DNA from: Ornithodoros turicata | Lineage: Eukaryota; Arthropoda; Arachnida; Ixodida; Argasidae | Assembly (NCBI RefSeq): GCF_037126465.1 | Contig: NC_088202.1 | Span: forward strand, 102,083,962-102,147,961 | Length of the DNA: 64,000 nucleotides | Reading direction: 5' to 3' | Shown: piece by piece, positions 1 to 11,935 of the stretch | How the letters are laid out: each line of letters starts with the position of its first letter | How positions within the stretch are numbered: the stretch's first letter is position 1 | Program-made: the position numbers and the translations under genes | Notes under the pieces: generated by a model | Seen by the model: only the letters and a program-made list of their open reading frames with translations | Database searches by the model: none | What the model was told of the DNA's origin: nothing

Positions 1-184
1 AATTCCCTAACACAGCACTTCCGGCAAAATATGTACGATTTCGAACTTTTATTGTTCATGAGCGGGTACACGCATTCCCTTGAAGGAGTTTCATTAGAAC
101 CGCTAACTCATTCTCTATCGAATGGTATAGATATCATTTATATAGCTCCTGTGGTACACCGAGCAGACGGCTGTAAGTAGAAGC
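1..184. other. unassigned sequence
   Basis: No gene, RNA or recognisable repeat is seen at the left edge of the window. Confidence 0.4.
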
Positions 185-335
185 AACTCGCCAAATTGCT
201 CCCCCCAACCGCCCCCCAAAACGTCACTTTATACATTGAATTTCCCTCTCCTCCCTCCCCCACTACGCGCTCCGACAAAGAAACCGCCCCCCCCCCCCCC
301 TCACCTCAAACCGAGCGTCTGGATCTGCCCCTGAC
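185..335. repeat. repeat with hAT-like terminus, copy 1
   Basis: A C-rich block with a poly-C run near 286-300 ends in TCTGGATCTGCCCCTG. Its reverse complement starts CAGGGGCAGATCCAGA, the form many hAT transposon termini take. About 95 bp align by eye with 31229-31320, sharing the TCC-rich tract, a CGACAA block and the same terminal CCCCTGA. No partner terminus or transposase was found, so this is probably a solo end. Confidence 0.45.
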
Positions 336-636
336 ACAGGCTGATACGTGGTGACTGATAGTTTGGTACACGCCGAGCAGGCGTAACCGAAGATGCCTTT
401 CTAAACTCAAAAAATTATGTCCTAAAATATGAATAAAATTTCGGCCAGCGGATTGATAGGTTGGTCCTTTATATCCTCGTCAATCAGACGAAATTTATTG
501 CTCTTTGTGCCACGTCACGCTGTTATTTAAGCGTTGTTTAGTGAATACATGCAGTATTAGTAATTTGTAGACACGGTTATAGGTCTAGTAATGCTACTGC
601 ACGAATTTTGGCTCCTGGATTTGTCAAGAGATTCGA

Positions 637-790
637 TAAATCCGGATTTAAAAGCGGATTTGATTTAAGTTTGGAAAACAAATCCGGATTTAAAAGGATT
701 TGATTTAACGTGTCAAAATTAAATCCGGACTTGATTTGGATTTGATTTACTACCTTCAGAAAAAATGCTGATTTCATTTAAATCCGATTT
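637..790. repeat. imperfect ~42-bp tandem repeat
   Basis: Three degenerate units begin at about 637, 680 and 721 with AAATCCGGATTTAAAAG or a close variant, followed by GGATTTGATTTAA. The unit is AT-rich and partly self-complementary. A short minus-strand reading frame across it repeats Leu-Asn-Pro-Asp-Leu, a by-product of the period being near a multiple of three. No coding role is inferred. Confidence 0.55.
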
Positions 791-839
791 GAGCAGCCAA
801 ATCTGCAACACTGAATTCGTGGCATCCCCGCTACTGCTG

Positions 840-1700
840 CAATGCGTCGTAGCGAAAAGGCTAGAAGTCTGCGTCAGTGTATACCTTGTGCCATTTCTAA
901 TATTGCTAACTGCAGGAGCGGCCAGAGAACTTCCTTAAGATGTACGGAAGACGCACGAAACAGGACTCCATTACGCATCACGGCATCACAAACGCCCTCT
1001 TGCACGAAAGATGGACCATCGAATACCCCAGTCCCCCAAATCAATCGCTGCTTCATTTTACCGAGCAATAACGCAACCAGAGTCGCAGGAAATTGGCCTG
1101 TGTCCCCCGTGGACATTTCAGCTTCCTCGTGTATGGATGTCAGTACCCCAGTAGGTTACCATCAAAAGCGATTTCTACCAGCTTCAGTGTTGAAGCAACA
1201 CCACCTTGTCTATGATGAGGAGCCACCACGATAGGGCATCAAACATCAAAAGGCAACGTTTATAGATGAATCGATGACAGCTTACGGGTCTGCATCCGTA
1301 TTTCTGGTATTACAGCACAGCAGAGAAGGAATGCACGCCTGTCCCATGTAGGACACCATCGATAACTGCGGAATTTGCTGCCATACAAATGGCAATGCTG
1401 TATGCGGCCACAAGTCAGATTCATGCGCAATGGACATCAGCTGCGATTCGAAAGCCAGTTTTTCAAGCTATAACATCGTTTTGGACGAGGTGGACATGTG
1501 GTGCCAACAGTACGGGACATTCGTAGATTCTGCATTCATGACGTATTCATTCAGTGGATTACTGGTCATACCGGTATACCCAGGAACGAATCTCCGGATG
1601 AGATTGTGCTTATAGCGCACCTATGGTCGATCAACCATCTGATGACATATTCTAAGCGAGAACCAGTTGAGTTCGCTGAGAGTGAATATGTGGAAGACAG
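840..1700 (+). pseudogene. decayed non-LTR retrotransposon fragment with RNase H remnant
   Basis: Translated across several frames, this stretch shows pieces of a LINE RNase H domain in the right order. An AEFAAIQMA block at about 1369-1395 fits the catalytic-Glu segment. At about 1538-1605 the block QWITGHTGIPRNE fits the QWxPGHxGIxGNE motif. Stops and frame changes separate the blocks, so no enzyme can be made. It is an old 5'-truncated copy, unlike the young LINE at 6564-11922. Assignment rests on the two motifs; the left boundary is a guess. Confidence 0.5.
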
Positions 1701-1829
1701 TGGGTGCGTTAATTATCCGCCCCTTTCTTGGCGCACCCGCACGAGGAATACAGGACACCCGGAGTAGCCACTTAACAGCGAAAAACAGCTTAAAGGAGTA
1801 CAGAGGGCCATCCAAAAAAAATTCAGATT

Positions 1830-2930
1830 AAGTCGTCTGATGAAAGTTCGTGTGCCATTTTACCGAATAGCGCGAAAGTTTTGCTGTGTGCAATTTGTTT
1901 CCCAGAAAAAAAAGAAAAAATAACTCACACAAACATGGCTCCGCGCGTTCACCCTTAACTCGCCACTCCGGGTATAACGAGGAGGAGAAGGTATGATGTC
2001 ACGTCACCGATGACGTTACAGGGGGAACTCGTCCTGGTTCGCCGGTCAATGGGGGTCAGCGCCCTGTCCCTTTGTCGCCGTAAACCAGTCTTGGCAGTTA
2101 TCCGGGAGAATTGGGGATAGAAGGAGCAAGACTTTTTCAGAACCCCGAACAGCCGAGTACCAGACGACGGTGGAGTAGCAGACAACATTTATGTGTAACA
2201 ATCAGCGAGCGTGTCCCCTGTAGCGTGAGCGCGAGGGTCCCAGGCAGATCACAGGCTGGTACAGCTCTCCACCGCCATTGCGCACGGTCACTTTTTGCGG
2301 TGTACTTTAAATTCAATTTCTGCGATAATTAGGACTCTGTGGTGTGAATTACTTCTCATGGAGCATCTTACTTGCCTACTTAACACTTTTTTAGGAAGAA
2401 AACAGGGTGTTAAAAATGACTTCTGTACTACTTTAAGAGCATTACACTGCTCCCTCGGTGATAGCATTTCCTGTTGTCTGCTCATGCAGTGCACATACTG
2501 AGGACACCGTGGCTTTGTTTGGAGGACAGCGGTTTTGAGAATATTTTCTCGGAATAGCGAGCAAATGCGACGTAAATAATTGGAAATTGGCAAGACGCAT
2601 TAGGAGCAATTTTCAATTAAGGTGACTGCTTCACGTAGGCATGACCCACAAACAAGCGCCGACATCCATGTGGAACAGATAAGCAAACGAGTCGAGGCCA
2701 GCTCCATCTATAGGGACAAACACAATACACAGAGCCCCCAAGAGCCCAAGGGACAAAGTCAACGAGTAATACATGAAAAATAGGCAATGGCTTTTTCGTG
2801 AATGACTTGTTGACTTTGTCCATGTAGAAGTTGCTGTAAAAAGGAAAGTATAATGGCAGTTGAAAAAAGTTTCTCGAAATTGGGGAATTCGGTGACGTAG
2901 TAACGTAGTATACGTCTGTATTTTGCATAG
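1830..2930. other. about 1.1 kb with no recognised gene
   Basis: Reading frames here are short and show no recognisable domain. The 1980-2290 part is more GC-rich than its surroundings but has no TATA box, LTR boundary or splice structure that I can support. Confidence 0.4.
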
Positions 2931-2935
2931 ATCGA

Positions 2936-3545
2936 CAAGTTAGTTACCCGTCAAAGAGAACTCGTTACGTGCTAAGTTACCGTGTGAAAAATGTAACTAT
3001 GTTAATAACCAAGTTCTTCAGCCTGAAATGTAACTCGCAATTACGGAGTTACTTAAAAAAAAGAACGCGTTACTTCCAAGTTACTTCGGACACAAAATAG
3101 CACTACACAGGTGCAGCGCGTGAACAGTTGAGTTAGACCTTGAGTTGCCTGCGGAGCAGTGCAACACGCTTAGGTCGTTTTCGTTTATGTCCAATAAACC
3201 GAACAGTTTGCATCTTACTCCCTGTGGACGCGCAATCGTTCAGCTTCATTTCAGTGGCAGCGGTTCTTACTTCCCGAATAGAATGCTGTCATTGATTGAA
3301 TGTTTTATGGCAGAAAATGCCATAAAAAACCGGAAAGCAAGCAAGAAAATATGTGGACGCGAGTGAAAAGCGAATTAAAAGTAACTTGGAACTTAGCTTA
3401 AGCTACCTTTGCAAAGTTACCCGAAAAGGAAACGAGTTCCTCTGAAAGTTATCACGGCAAAAGTACCGAGTTAAGTTACAAGTTACCAAAAAAATGAATT
3501 TATAGTTACAGTAACGAGTTACTTGTAACGAGTTACCTCGAACTC
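2936..3545. repeat. GTTAC-rich element with two arms
   Basis: Two arms, about 2940-3085 and 3375-3545, are dense in GTTAC/GTAAC words (AAGTTAC, GAGTTAC, CGTTAC) and face each other around a roughly 290-bp centre without them. The arms are imperfect inverted repeats by eye. This resembles a fold-back or MITE remnant. A related pattern occurs at 21713-22480. Confidence 0.45.
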
Positions 3546-3559
3546 TGGTATTTTGCTTC

Positions 3560-4553
3560 CAACCGTACCATTCGAACTAATTGGAAGTACTTTCCTGCCA
3601 CCGGCAGCCCCTTGCTCCCGGTGGATTGCGCGTTCAACAGGAAATATGTCACGCCAGATGTTTCAAGCCCCAGTCGTCTGCTTCGGTGCACCTATTTGAG
3701 ATGAAAGCGCGAAAAACTCGTTGGTGTCTGACACTCCGTCGTGCGCCGATGGCGCATGTGTCACGTTAGAGGGATAGTTTGCCGCCTAACAAAAATGAAA
3801 AAAAAAAAAGAAACAGCGGGACGACGTGTGCAATAGACAATGAACATCCCCCCATCAGCCCCCTTCGTTCGAAATCTATGTACCTTCCTCTGTGCACCGG
3901 CAGCACGGACGTGCGGCGGGGGACGAGCATATTCTCGGAGGGTGGGATCGGCTCGCGTGACGTTTCGTGACGTTGCTTCAGGGCTGGCGATAGGTGACCC
4001 TCTGCTTACAAGCATGTGACGTCACGAGAAGACTGGTTCGAGGTTATAAGAAGCGAGAAGAACGTGTCGACTGATAGGCTGATAGGCGCCCACCAGCATG
4101 CTTTGCGAGGTAACGATAGGTAATCGATGACGTAGGGGCTCAGGTCGTCTATAGGAAGCCGCATCTCGATGTCAGGGAAACGGGAACGCCCTCTTGTCGT
4201 CACACTGTTCTCAGAATGACGTCGCGTGCACGTCCTTCTCCGCGGGGAAGCCTACTTGCATGCGCCTCCGTTTCTTTCAGGTGCCTATCAAATAAATCAT
4301 ACCGCTTCAGCTGCCGGAAACTAACGCGCGGGTCTGATATTGTTCGAAGTACACAACCGTGGGCAACATAAATCAACAGATTGGTGCTTGGAGTGGAGTA
4401 TGAAACACTCGCGCTGCCGAGCGCCTAGTTAACGCACCCAGTAACTACAAGCTGACCGTCGCCCGTCGCTCATCATTGCTACACAAGCCTGATCTAGAAA
4501 TGTATTTCTGTGGTCGTGCATACCGCGACATCTATGCGAATATAAGTTTCTTT
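3560..4553. other. about 1 kb with no recognised gene
   Basis: No domain, RNA or clear repeat family was recognised. An A-rich run at 3797-3812 is the only low-complexity feature. Confidence 0.4.
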
Positions 4554-4740
4554 ATAACGCTTGCTGAGCTCAAGATGGCGGTTTCGTTCCCAGCCGAGGG
4601 CTGTAGCAATGTGTGGGAGGTAAACATTGCTTCAGGCACCGTGTGTCGGAGATTTCGAGCGCACGTCAAAAGAATCTCAGGTGGTCGAATTATCCGCAGT
4701 CCTGATAAAGTTGAAACTTGCTGTGCGACGGAACTGGATA
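4554..4740 (+). mobile_element. SINE family B, partial copy
   Basis: This matches, in the same order, the reverse complement of 30552-30808: the TTGCTGAGCTCAAGAT head junction, then GGAGGTAAACATTGCTTC, CCGTGTGTC, GCGCACGTCAAAA and CAGGTGGTCGAA. The 5' promoter part and the 3' tail are missing or diverged, so the copy is old and truncated. Confidence 0.65.
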
Positions 4741-5324
4741 GTTTGTTTTATATTTTTACTTCTATGCGTCCCCGCGCTTTCACAGAACAAGGCCAGACAC
4801 TTTGAAGACCTCGAAGACTTTTGACCTCGTTCCTTGCATGCCGGGAGTCTGGATGTAACACCTAGAGTTTGGCGCAGAAACACGGGAGATCAAGTTACCG
4901 TGAGGCGTTCTCCCAATGGTTCTGTGTAGCAAACAGGAAGCTATAAATCTCAGTGTTCGAGGATGGTTTAGTCAACCGATGTAAGGTTTGTACGGGGTGT
5001 ATTGTTTTTGTCTTATTTTTGTCAGGTCTGTAACCTAAGCCATGCGAAGGGAAGGGCAGCATTGGGGACTGAAAAACAACGCCATGAGCGGCATGGTTGG
5101 AACAAAAAGGCGAGGGCTTGGCTGACGGACTCCGAGGAGAACGGACGTCTCAGGACGAATGTCTTGACTGTACTCTCAATTTCATCGGGTAAATAAACCC
5201 TCTGTGGAGTGACCAAAACGTTGCCCAATTTCATCGTCGATAACTTTGGCAATGACAGGCAGTGGGATCAGCGGAAAGAAGAAAACAACGAACCAACGTA
5301 CATCACCAAATTTTTACTGTCTTA

Positions 5325-5400
5325 CCCTGCGGCACGTGCAGCATATCGCCACACTAGGCAGACAAACATCACGGCACCATTACTATATTATTACAGAATC
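5325..5400 (+). mobile_element. SINE family B, 3' tail fragment
   Basis: The sequence runs through CGGCACGTGCAGCATATCGC, a CACACTAGGCAGACAAAC block and CATCACGGCACCATTA. It corresponds to the 3' end of the family B SINE seen in reverse at 30552-30640. Only the tail is present. Confidence 0.5.
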
Positions 5401-6550
5401 AGCGTTCGTTATGCGAAAATATCTGGCATGCGCAGATCGCCGGCGGACGCTCACATTCTTGACGCCTCGTTCAGGGCGTTGGTCGTCGAGCGAAGTTCGC
5501 AGCTTTTTCGCTGTACATTCACTGGATGTTGGCCTTTAGTCTTCCTTCTTTCATCTTCTTCGTGTACTGTTCCATGTGCAGTGGGGTAGGGTACGGCACC
5601 GCTGTGGTGAAATACCCCATACCATCATTATTACCTAGCTGTTATGGTTGTTGTTGTTTCCACGTTTGACGTGCGTGCAAGCGAGTGAGAGTTTGACCTC
5701 TAATTGTAATTCTCTTGCAACGGTGCATGTTTACGATAGTTCTCCGCTCTGCCAACCGCCGCCGTCGCCGGGCGTCGTCCAAGGCTACTCGTCGTTATAG
5801 GAGCGGGAGTGAATAGCGTCCCGTCAGTTTCCGGAGTGTGGGGTCGCGGCGCAACCGATGTACACACATAGGTCCGTTTCGTGCCCTGAGGTTAACGGAA
5901 GTCCACGGAAACTGTTTTATTACTACTGTTCATCCAACAGCCTGCAACCGTACAGCCAAGAAGCAACAATGTTGAAGCAATGAAAAGATGTGCGAAGAAC
6001 AATCGTCCTCGGAATGTTGTTGTCATTGCTGTCGCTTCAGAGGATAATCTAAACTGTGCAAAGTGTAAAACATTTGTTCGAAATAAGCCAGCTTTTGCTC
6101 TATTTAGCTGGCCTAGCTATTCATCTTTTTGGCCCAGACGCTGCTAGCATCGGCAGGCATCGCTGCTCGATAAGTTTACGTGTTGCACAATACACAGCTT
6201 GTCCAAAATAAATATATCGAACGCATGACGCGGTTCCTACAGGCCTTGGCTGAAAACACCAACACATTTTGCACTGAAACCCAAAATTATCGGAGAGGGC
6301 TGTCGAAACGTAGTCGTTAAACGTTTGATTTAGGCAAACATGCTCTTCTCGCCTTTTCACTTGGAGGGCGTTGCTCCACGGGGTTTGTCCTGTTGTGTCT
6401 GTCCGTAGCACCGGTACCGCCTCCCCCGAACTCCTCCCCTTCTCCTATATAGTTCTTAGACTCGGTGAATCTCCTAGACAACGTGGCAGTCACGCTACCA
6501 CAGCCACGCCACTCAGCGCTACTCTCTCACCCATTTCGGTCCCTGTAGCA
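5400..6550. other. about 1.1 kb with no recognised gene
   Basis: A GC-rich patch with CGCCGCCGTC near 5755-5840 is the only distinctive stretch. No exon or RNA could be supported. Confidence 0.4.
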
Positions 6551-6563
6551 GTTCCTACGATGG
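6551..6563. repeat. target-site duplication, 3' side of LINE
   Basis: GTTCCTACGATGG here is identical to 11923-11935. The pair brackets the minus-strand LINE and marks its insertion. Confidence 0.9.
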
Positions 6564-6756
6564 GGGGGGGGGGGGGGGGGGGGATGTCGAGGTAGCTTGC
6601 CGTTGTTGGCCGCACTCAAGTGGGCATCGTCACGACTATAGCCAAAAAAAAAAGGAAACGAAGGTGGGAGAAAGGGGAGTTGAAGACTTCAAAGTGATGT
6701 AGAAGCAGGATGACCGGTACTGATGGGACGGAAGCACACTGTAGGTGAGAGGTGCA

Positions 6757-9700
6757 CTAGAGTGGTCTCTCCGCTAGGCCCGTTGCTTGGAGAAAGCGCA
6801 CGAGGCCGCGAGTTTTTGAAAGTCGTTCTGCACAAGAACCTTCGGGGAAGAGGACGTCCGTCAGTATACCAGGCCTGGCGTGGGGAAGATGGGTTTCCCG
6901 CATGGCATGGTATGCACGGCATTCTGTCAGGATGTGCGCAATTGTCTCCGGATGATTACAGTGTCCGCAACTGGAATCCTCCCTGGAGCCGATCTTGCAC
7001 AGTTGAGAGTTCGTGAACGCAGATCCTGTGCGTAATCGATGGAGCATTGTCTGCATACCACGGGGAAGATCTTTCGTGGGGAGAGAGGGTCGGTGATTCT
7101 GCATGATGTCCTGTATGCCAGGGTGACGCACCTCAACTAGCTGTTTGACGACCAAGAGCCTGTCAGTGTCGGCCGGGACTGCTAAGGATGGGCTGCAGCT
7201 GTTGTGTGCTGAGGAAGCTAGCTGGTCCGCTCGTTCGTTGCCTCTGATGCCGACATGAGATGGGATCCATTGGAGCGTAAGCTCACCTCCGGTTAGCCTA
7301 TGCTGGGCACACGATCTCCTTATACATCGGGCCAGAATGCTACCACACATGGGGTTTATCACGTTGTTGAGGGCACTTTTGGAGTCCGTAAGCAAGACGG
7401 CCTTAGGTATTCCGGTGACTTGAACCGCAGCAGCTGCGTGTAGCAAGGCCAGGAGTTCGGCCGTCGTAGATGAGATTGGGTAGCGAACTGATTTCCCTTG
7501 CCAGGCCTTGTTTATTGACGGGATGTAGTACGCACTGGTAGCACTTTTGGAACGGTGGTCAATGGAGCCATCCGTGAACACCAGAGTATGTGTGTGATAA
7601 ACGTCGCTGATCAGGTTCTCAGCCGCCATCCTGGCCACTAGGGGGCTGGACTCGCTCTTCTTCCGTAGACCCGGGATGTGAAGCGTTGTTGCGGGCACGA
7701 ACTCCCGCCACGGCGGCGTAGGTGGACTAGCTGGGAGCCGAGGAAGAGCGCCCCTGTTGGCTAGAGAGCTGGTGGCACTAGCCAGGCGTCCTAGGGATGT
7801 GTGTGTCCTCTGTTCGAGGTCGGTGAAGAGGGAATGCTTGCTGATGGATGTTGATGCATCATCCAGAAACTGGAGTCCTTTGAGCTCAGAGTGGACGCTA
7901 ACAGGCTTTTCCTTAGCTTCCAGGTACGTTTGGGTGACGCTAGAGAACGTTGGGAGACCAAGCGCAGTTCTTATGCCAGCGCGATGAAGGCGCTCAAGGG
8001 CCTGCCATTGTGTAGGCGCGAGGTCTACGTATGGCGCCACGTAGAGAATGCGTGACAAGATCAGGGCTTTGTGAAGGGTGAGCAATGACCGCGCATTGCA
8101 GCCCCATGACTTACCGCTGATTCTGCGTAGCAGGTTGAGCGTTTTCTTCCCCTTGCAAATAGTCTCGTTTACTTGCTTAGACCAGCGTAATGTGCTATCG
8201 ATGGTGACACCAAGATATTTACATGACGCGCATCTTGGGATGGGAGTGTTGTTAATGCTGAGGCTTGGGAAGTCTTTGCCCACGTACTTTCCACGGGGAA
8301 TGCAGACCATGCATTTTGACTTCTCTGGTGATGCTTCCAGCCCTCTCGCAAGCAGCGCTGCATTGAGCCCGTTCAAGGCAATATCAGCTGTGTCACGAAC
8401 TTTCTCCTTGTCCGTTCCCACAATGCGGAGGCAGATGTCGTCCGCGTAGATGGTGAGATGAAGGGCATACGGTGTAGGGCGAATTCCTCGGTGAATCCCT
8501 GCCATGATTAGGTTGAATAGTATAGGTGATAGAACACTGCCTTGTGGGACTCCTCGCTCAAACTTCTTCACAGAGCTGGTACACCCGCGGACGGAGACGT
8601 CAAACGTTCTGTTGGACAGAAAGTCACATAGGTATCCTAGAAGGCGGCCAGTGACTCGAGCTGCTTCGAGCGCAGCGAAACATGCCGAGTGCGTTACCGA
8701 GTCGTATGCCTTCTTCACGTCAATGAAGAAAGCGAGAGCAAACTCATTGGACTCTCTCGCTTGCTTCAGGCTAGTAGCCACTTCAGCGATTGCGTCAGAC
8801 GCGCTCCAGCCCTTCCGGAATGCCGTAATGTGATCTGGGAAGCAACCGCCTCGCTCCAAGACCCAAGCCAGCCTTTTGTGAATTATACGCTCCAATAATT
8901 TGCCAACGCACGAGGTTAGGGCAATGGGACGGTAGGAGGACAGTTGGCTCGGTGGCCTCCCCGGCTTTAGGACGGGTATTACTCGAGCATGTTTCCAATC
9001 AGATGGGATGCATCCAGAGGTCCAGAGGTCCGAGCAGAGCGTCGAGTTGGTCGTCGCCTAGGTTCTTGAGGGCCTGGTTAGGGATCCCGTCCGGGCCAGC
9101 TGCACTGCGCCGCTTTAAGCCTTGGATGGCGTACTTCAGCTCGGACATCGTGAGGTCGTCGTCCGCCGGGGAGCCATTTGCTCCTGTGTGGCTAGGAAAA
9201 AGGCGTTGGGCACTGCAACTTGCGACGCGAGCTAGCTCGCTGGCATAGTCTTCGGCTATGTTCTTGGGCTCCCTGTTTGAGGCTACCGATAAGGTGACAA
9301 GCGGGTCGACAGGCTCGGGAAGGCTTTCGATCGCTCGCAGGGTATGCCAAACCTTCGTTGTTGGAGTGTGGGCATTGAGGGACTCGCTGAACTGTCTCCA
9401 TTGGGTCCGCCTTAATTTCAAGGTATACCTTCTATGGGCAGCACAGACACGCTTGTAAGCGACCCAATCGCCCTGAAGGCCGGTTCTCAGAGCTCGTCGC
9501 TGTGCTCGTCGTCGCGCAGCACGGAGGTTGAGGTATCGGAGGTCAGGGGCAGGCATACTGGCCAGGTAGGATTCTGCTTTTGAGCTATTGGCCAATGACG
9601 CCTTTACAGAGTCGAGCAAGGTATCTACCGTGGAGCCGACCAGTCCCTCCCTGAACTTCACCCAGTTGGTAATAGTCTTCGTTTTCCTGGGGCCGTTGCT

Positions 9701-10381
9701 GCGACTCGGAGGCGAAAGCAGGATGGGGAAATGATCTGAACCCCATGTGTCAGGCTCGGCTTCCCACTTTAGGGTGACGTCAGGAGAGACCAGAGTCAAA
9801 TCGATGGCATTTAGGTAGCGCGGCGAACGCATATATGTAGGAGAGCCGGTGTTGAGCACCACGAGGTCGCTGGAGGAGAGGTAATTGACAATGGAATTAC
9901 CACGTCTGCAGTTTCGTCGACCACCCCAGAGACTGTGGCTCGCATTGAAATCTCCGCACACAATTAGGGGACCTGGACAAACGAGCCGCAGAGCCTTGAG
10001 AGACTCGACGTTGGGCGGAGCATGACCCCACTGGTAGACAGATATGACTGTGACTGACTTGGAGCCGGCCCTCAGTAGACACCCTACATATTCTTCAGTT
10101 GAAGAGCAAAGGTGGGATAGGTCAATTTCAGCCTGGGCAATGGACCGTTTGACAAATAGCGATGCCCGCGGGAGACCGTCCGCGTGGTGGCCTTTGGCGC
10201 TGTAGGAGACAAACGGCGGGATCTTGAATGATGGTTGGGTAAGGCTCTCTTGTATCGCTAACACATCAAAGTCCATCTTCCGTAAAAGGAGTTTGAGGTC
10301 AGCCTGTTTATGAATCAAGCTTCTGGCATTCCATTGCAGGATGCGGGGAAGGAACGCTTTCTTGTTTCTATGTTCGGTCAT
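6757..10381 (-). pseudogene. LINE ORF2: endonuclease, reverse transcriptase, RNase H; one frameshift
   Basis: ORF2 starts at 10381, 37 bp after the ORF1 stop. The first frame (10381-8999, 460 aa) is an AP-type endonuclease with LQWNARSL, AIQES, CGDFNASHSLWG and GSDHFPIL. It breaks near 9000-9015, where the 8-bp word GGACCTCT occurs twice in a row. The next frame opens with GCIPSDWKHARVIPVLKPG and SSYRPIALTSC and continues to 6757. It has all RT hallmarks (FFIDVKKAYDSV, GVPQGSVLSPILF, YADDICL, CKYLGVTID). RNase H follows with FTDGSI, TTAELLALLHA, LLTDSKSAL and QWIPSHVGIRGNERADQ, so the acidic catalytic residues are present. The C-terminus has a CGHC...H...C knuckle. Both halves show little decay, which fits a single recent frameshift. 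Confidence 0.9.
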
Positions 10382-10418
10382 AAATTGCCCGCCGATCGAT
10401 GTACGAAAGCTGGTGTTG

Positions 10419-11741
10419 TTAACGCCTGCTGCCGGGGAGGAGCAGGGGTGCTATCACAGCTTCGAGTTGGAGGACCGATTGGATTTCTGCTAGAGCAGTA
10501 CATTCAGGGACTGCCGAGACGATAGCCTTCAGTGCAGCAAAGAGAAGCTGGATGATGACCATGGGCAGGTCTGCGCCTTCTGGACGGTCTAACACCTTAC
10601 GGTAGGCTGGCTGGGAATGGAGTGGGAGCGGGGGGTCGCTTTTCTTTCCATGGGGTTGTGCCGGGGAGGCATCCTTATCCTCTGGATGGTCGACAGGGCC
10701 TAGAGGGGGGAAATCAGTTTCCGCCCAAACGACCTGTTGTTGCGACGTCTGGAGGCTTTTGGGAGCGGGTTGTACACCCCTGTGTGAAAGCTTCTCCTGA
10801 GACTTTCGTGTACCCATTGCCTTAGGTTGGTTGCGACGCTTTGTGAGCCGGAGTTTAGCCTTCGCCTCTCGGTAGCTACTATTGGAGCGAGAGCGTTCCC
10901 TGGCGATGTGTCGTTGCAACTTTAGGGATGGGCAGTCCCTTGATGTGGCGACATGACGTCCTTTGCAGTTTATGCAGGTGGGTTCAGATTCAGGGCCCAT
11001 CGAGCTCTCGTGGGAGGATCCGCAGTTAGGGCATATTTTCCGTCGGCTACAGCATGCAGCTACATGACCGTAGCGAAGGCAGTTGTTGCACTGAACCGTA
11101 CGCGGTAGGTACTCACGAACTTGCATGGTCAGGAGGTGAAAGCTGACGCGCTTAGGAGGTTTCGGCCCAAGGAACGTTAGCCTCACCGCACCAGCGTCCC
11201 GTCTTATTCTTCTGGCTGCTATTAGAGGAGGGTCGGACTTAATGGCCTCCATAATTTGGCTGTCGGAGATGGAGGTATCAACTCCCAAAAGGACGCCATA
11301 GCATGAGTTGAATGGGCGGGGCTCATAGGCACGGACAGGAATGGAACATATGCGATTCAGCTGCAGGAGGGCTAATTTCGCAGCAGGGGCAACAGCATCT
11401 ACCGCTATAATGTTCCTAGCGTGATTCGGCCGAATCTCCTTAATTCTCCCAGGGAGCTCAGAAGTGAGGAATTGCGAGAGCTTTAAGTGGTTGAGCTTAG
11501 CTAGGTTCGATTCCCGCTCTAGTGGCGTGAAGATGACTGTGGTTCCCTCGAGCGAGGTGATGCGTTCGATGTTGCGCTTGCTTGCCTTTCGAGCCCGTTT
11601 GACAACATCTTTGAAAGGTTGATCCTCATCGGACGACTCGAGAGTGGAGTGGTCGGTTGAAGAGGCACCTCTCTTGACAGTGTGGCTGCTCGCGGGAGAG
11701 CCAGGTTCGGAGCTGTTCGCCTCTTCAGTAGAGGAATCCAT
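10419..11741 (-). CDS. LINE ORF1, gag-like nucleic-acid-binding protein
   Basis: 440 codons. The open frame extends upstream to 11960, but the 13-bp target duplication at 11923-11935 shows that part of that extension is host DNA. The Met at 11741, opening an acidic Ser/Glu-rich segment, is the most plausible start inside the element. Zinc knuckles near residues 220-275 begin with CNNCLRYGHVAACC and CPNC and end with CINCKGRHVATSRDC, the usual arrangement in ORF1 proteins of I-type LINEs that coat the RNA. The N-terminal third is charged and low complexity; an Arg/Ser-rich basic region follows the knuckles. No internal stop is seen, so it could still be translated. Confidence 0.88.
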   Translation of the reverse strand: MDSSTEEANSSEPGSPASSHTVKRGASSTDHSTLESSDEDQPFKDVVKRARKASKRNIERITSLEGTTVIFTPLERESNLAKLNHLKLSQFLTSELPGRIKEIRPNHARNIIAVDAVAPAAKLALLQLNRICSIPVRAYEPRPFNSCYGVLLGVDTSISDSQIMEAIKSDPPLIAARRIRRDAGAVRLTFLGPKPPKRVSFHLLTMQVREYLPRTVQCNNCLRYGHVAACCSRRKICPNCGSSHESSMGPESEPTCINCKGRHVATSRDCPSLKLQRHIARERSRSNSSYREAKAKLRLTKRRNQPKAMGTRKSQEKLSHRGVQPAPKSLQTSQQQVVWAETDFPPLGPVDHPEDKDASPAQPHGKKSDPPLPLHSQPAYRKVLDRPEGADLPMVIIQLLFAALKAIVSAVPECTALAEIQSVLQLEAVIAPLLLPGSRR

Positions 11742-11922
11742 GACCTCAAGACAAGGGGCCCGCCGGGGAGCGGGCAGCTCGCCCGAGTCCAGTGCGCAGC
11801 GTCGGCTTGCAATATAGAGGATACCCGAAATAATCCCCTGACAATAGCTATGAGTAATTCGCAGGAAACAGAAGCAGCAAAATCGTACGTCCGCACGATT
11901 CGGCTTCGTCGTCGTCGTCGTC

Positions 11923-11935
11923 GTTCCTACGATGG
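11923..11935. repeat. target-site duplication, 5' side of LINE
   Basis: GTTCCTACGATGG, identical to 6551-6563. Confidence 0.9.

Larger units (their letters stand above)
6564..11922 (-). mobile_element. near-full-length I-group non-LTR retrotransposon (LINE)
   Basis: A 5,359-bp element on the minus strand, bounded by a perfect 13-bp direct repeat (6551-6563 and 11923-11935). It carries ORF1 (gag-like, CCHC knuckles) and ORF2 with AP endonuclease, reverse transcriptase, RNase H and a C-terminal CCHC. Endonuclease plus RNase H in one ORF2 is typical of the I/R1/LOA group of clades; the exact clade is not decided. Its 5' end begins with an ACG-type repeat on the minus strand. Its 3' UTR has a T-rich run, then GGCCAACAACGGCAAGC, and closes with a C homopolymer (about 22 G on the + strand). 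The perfect target duplication and mostly open frames mark a recent insertion, inactivated by one frameshift near 9000. Confidence 0.93.

Noticed and set aside
842..1234. 130-codon + frame as a gene
   Set aside because: No domain of its own; it overlaps the decayed LINE fragment.
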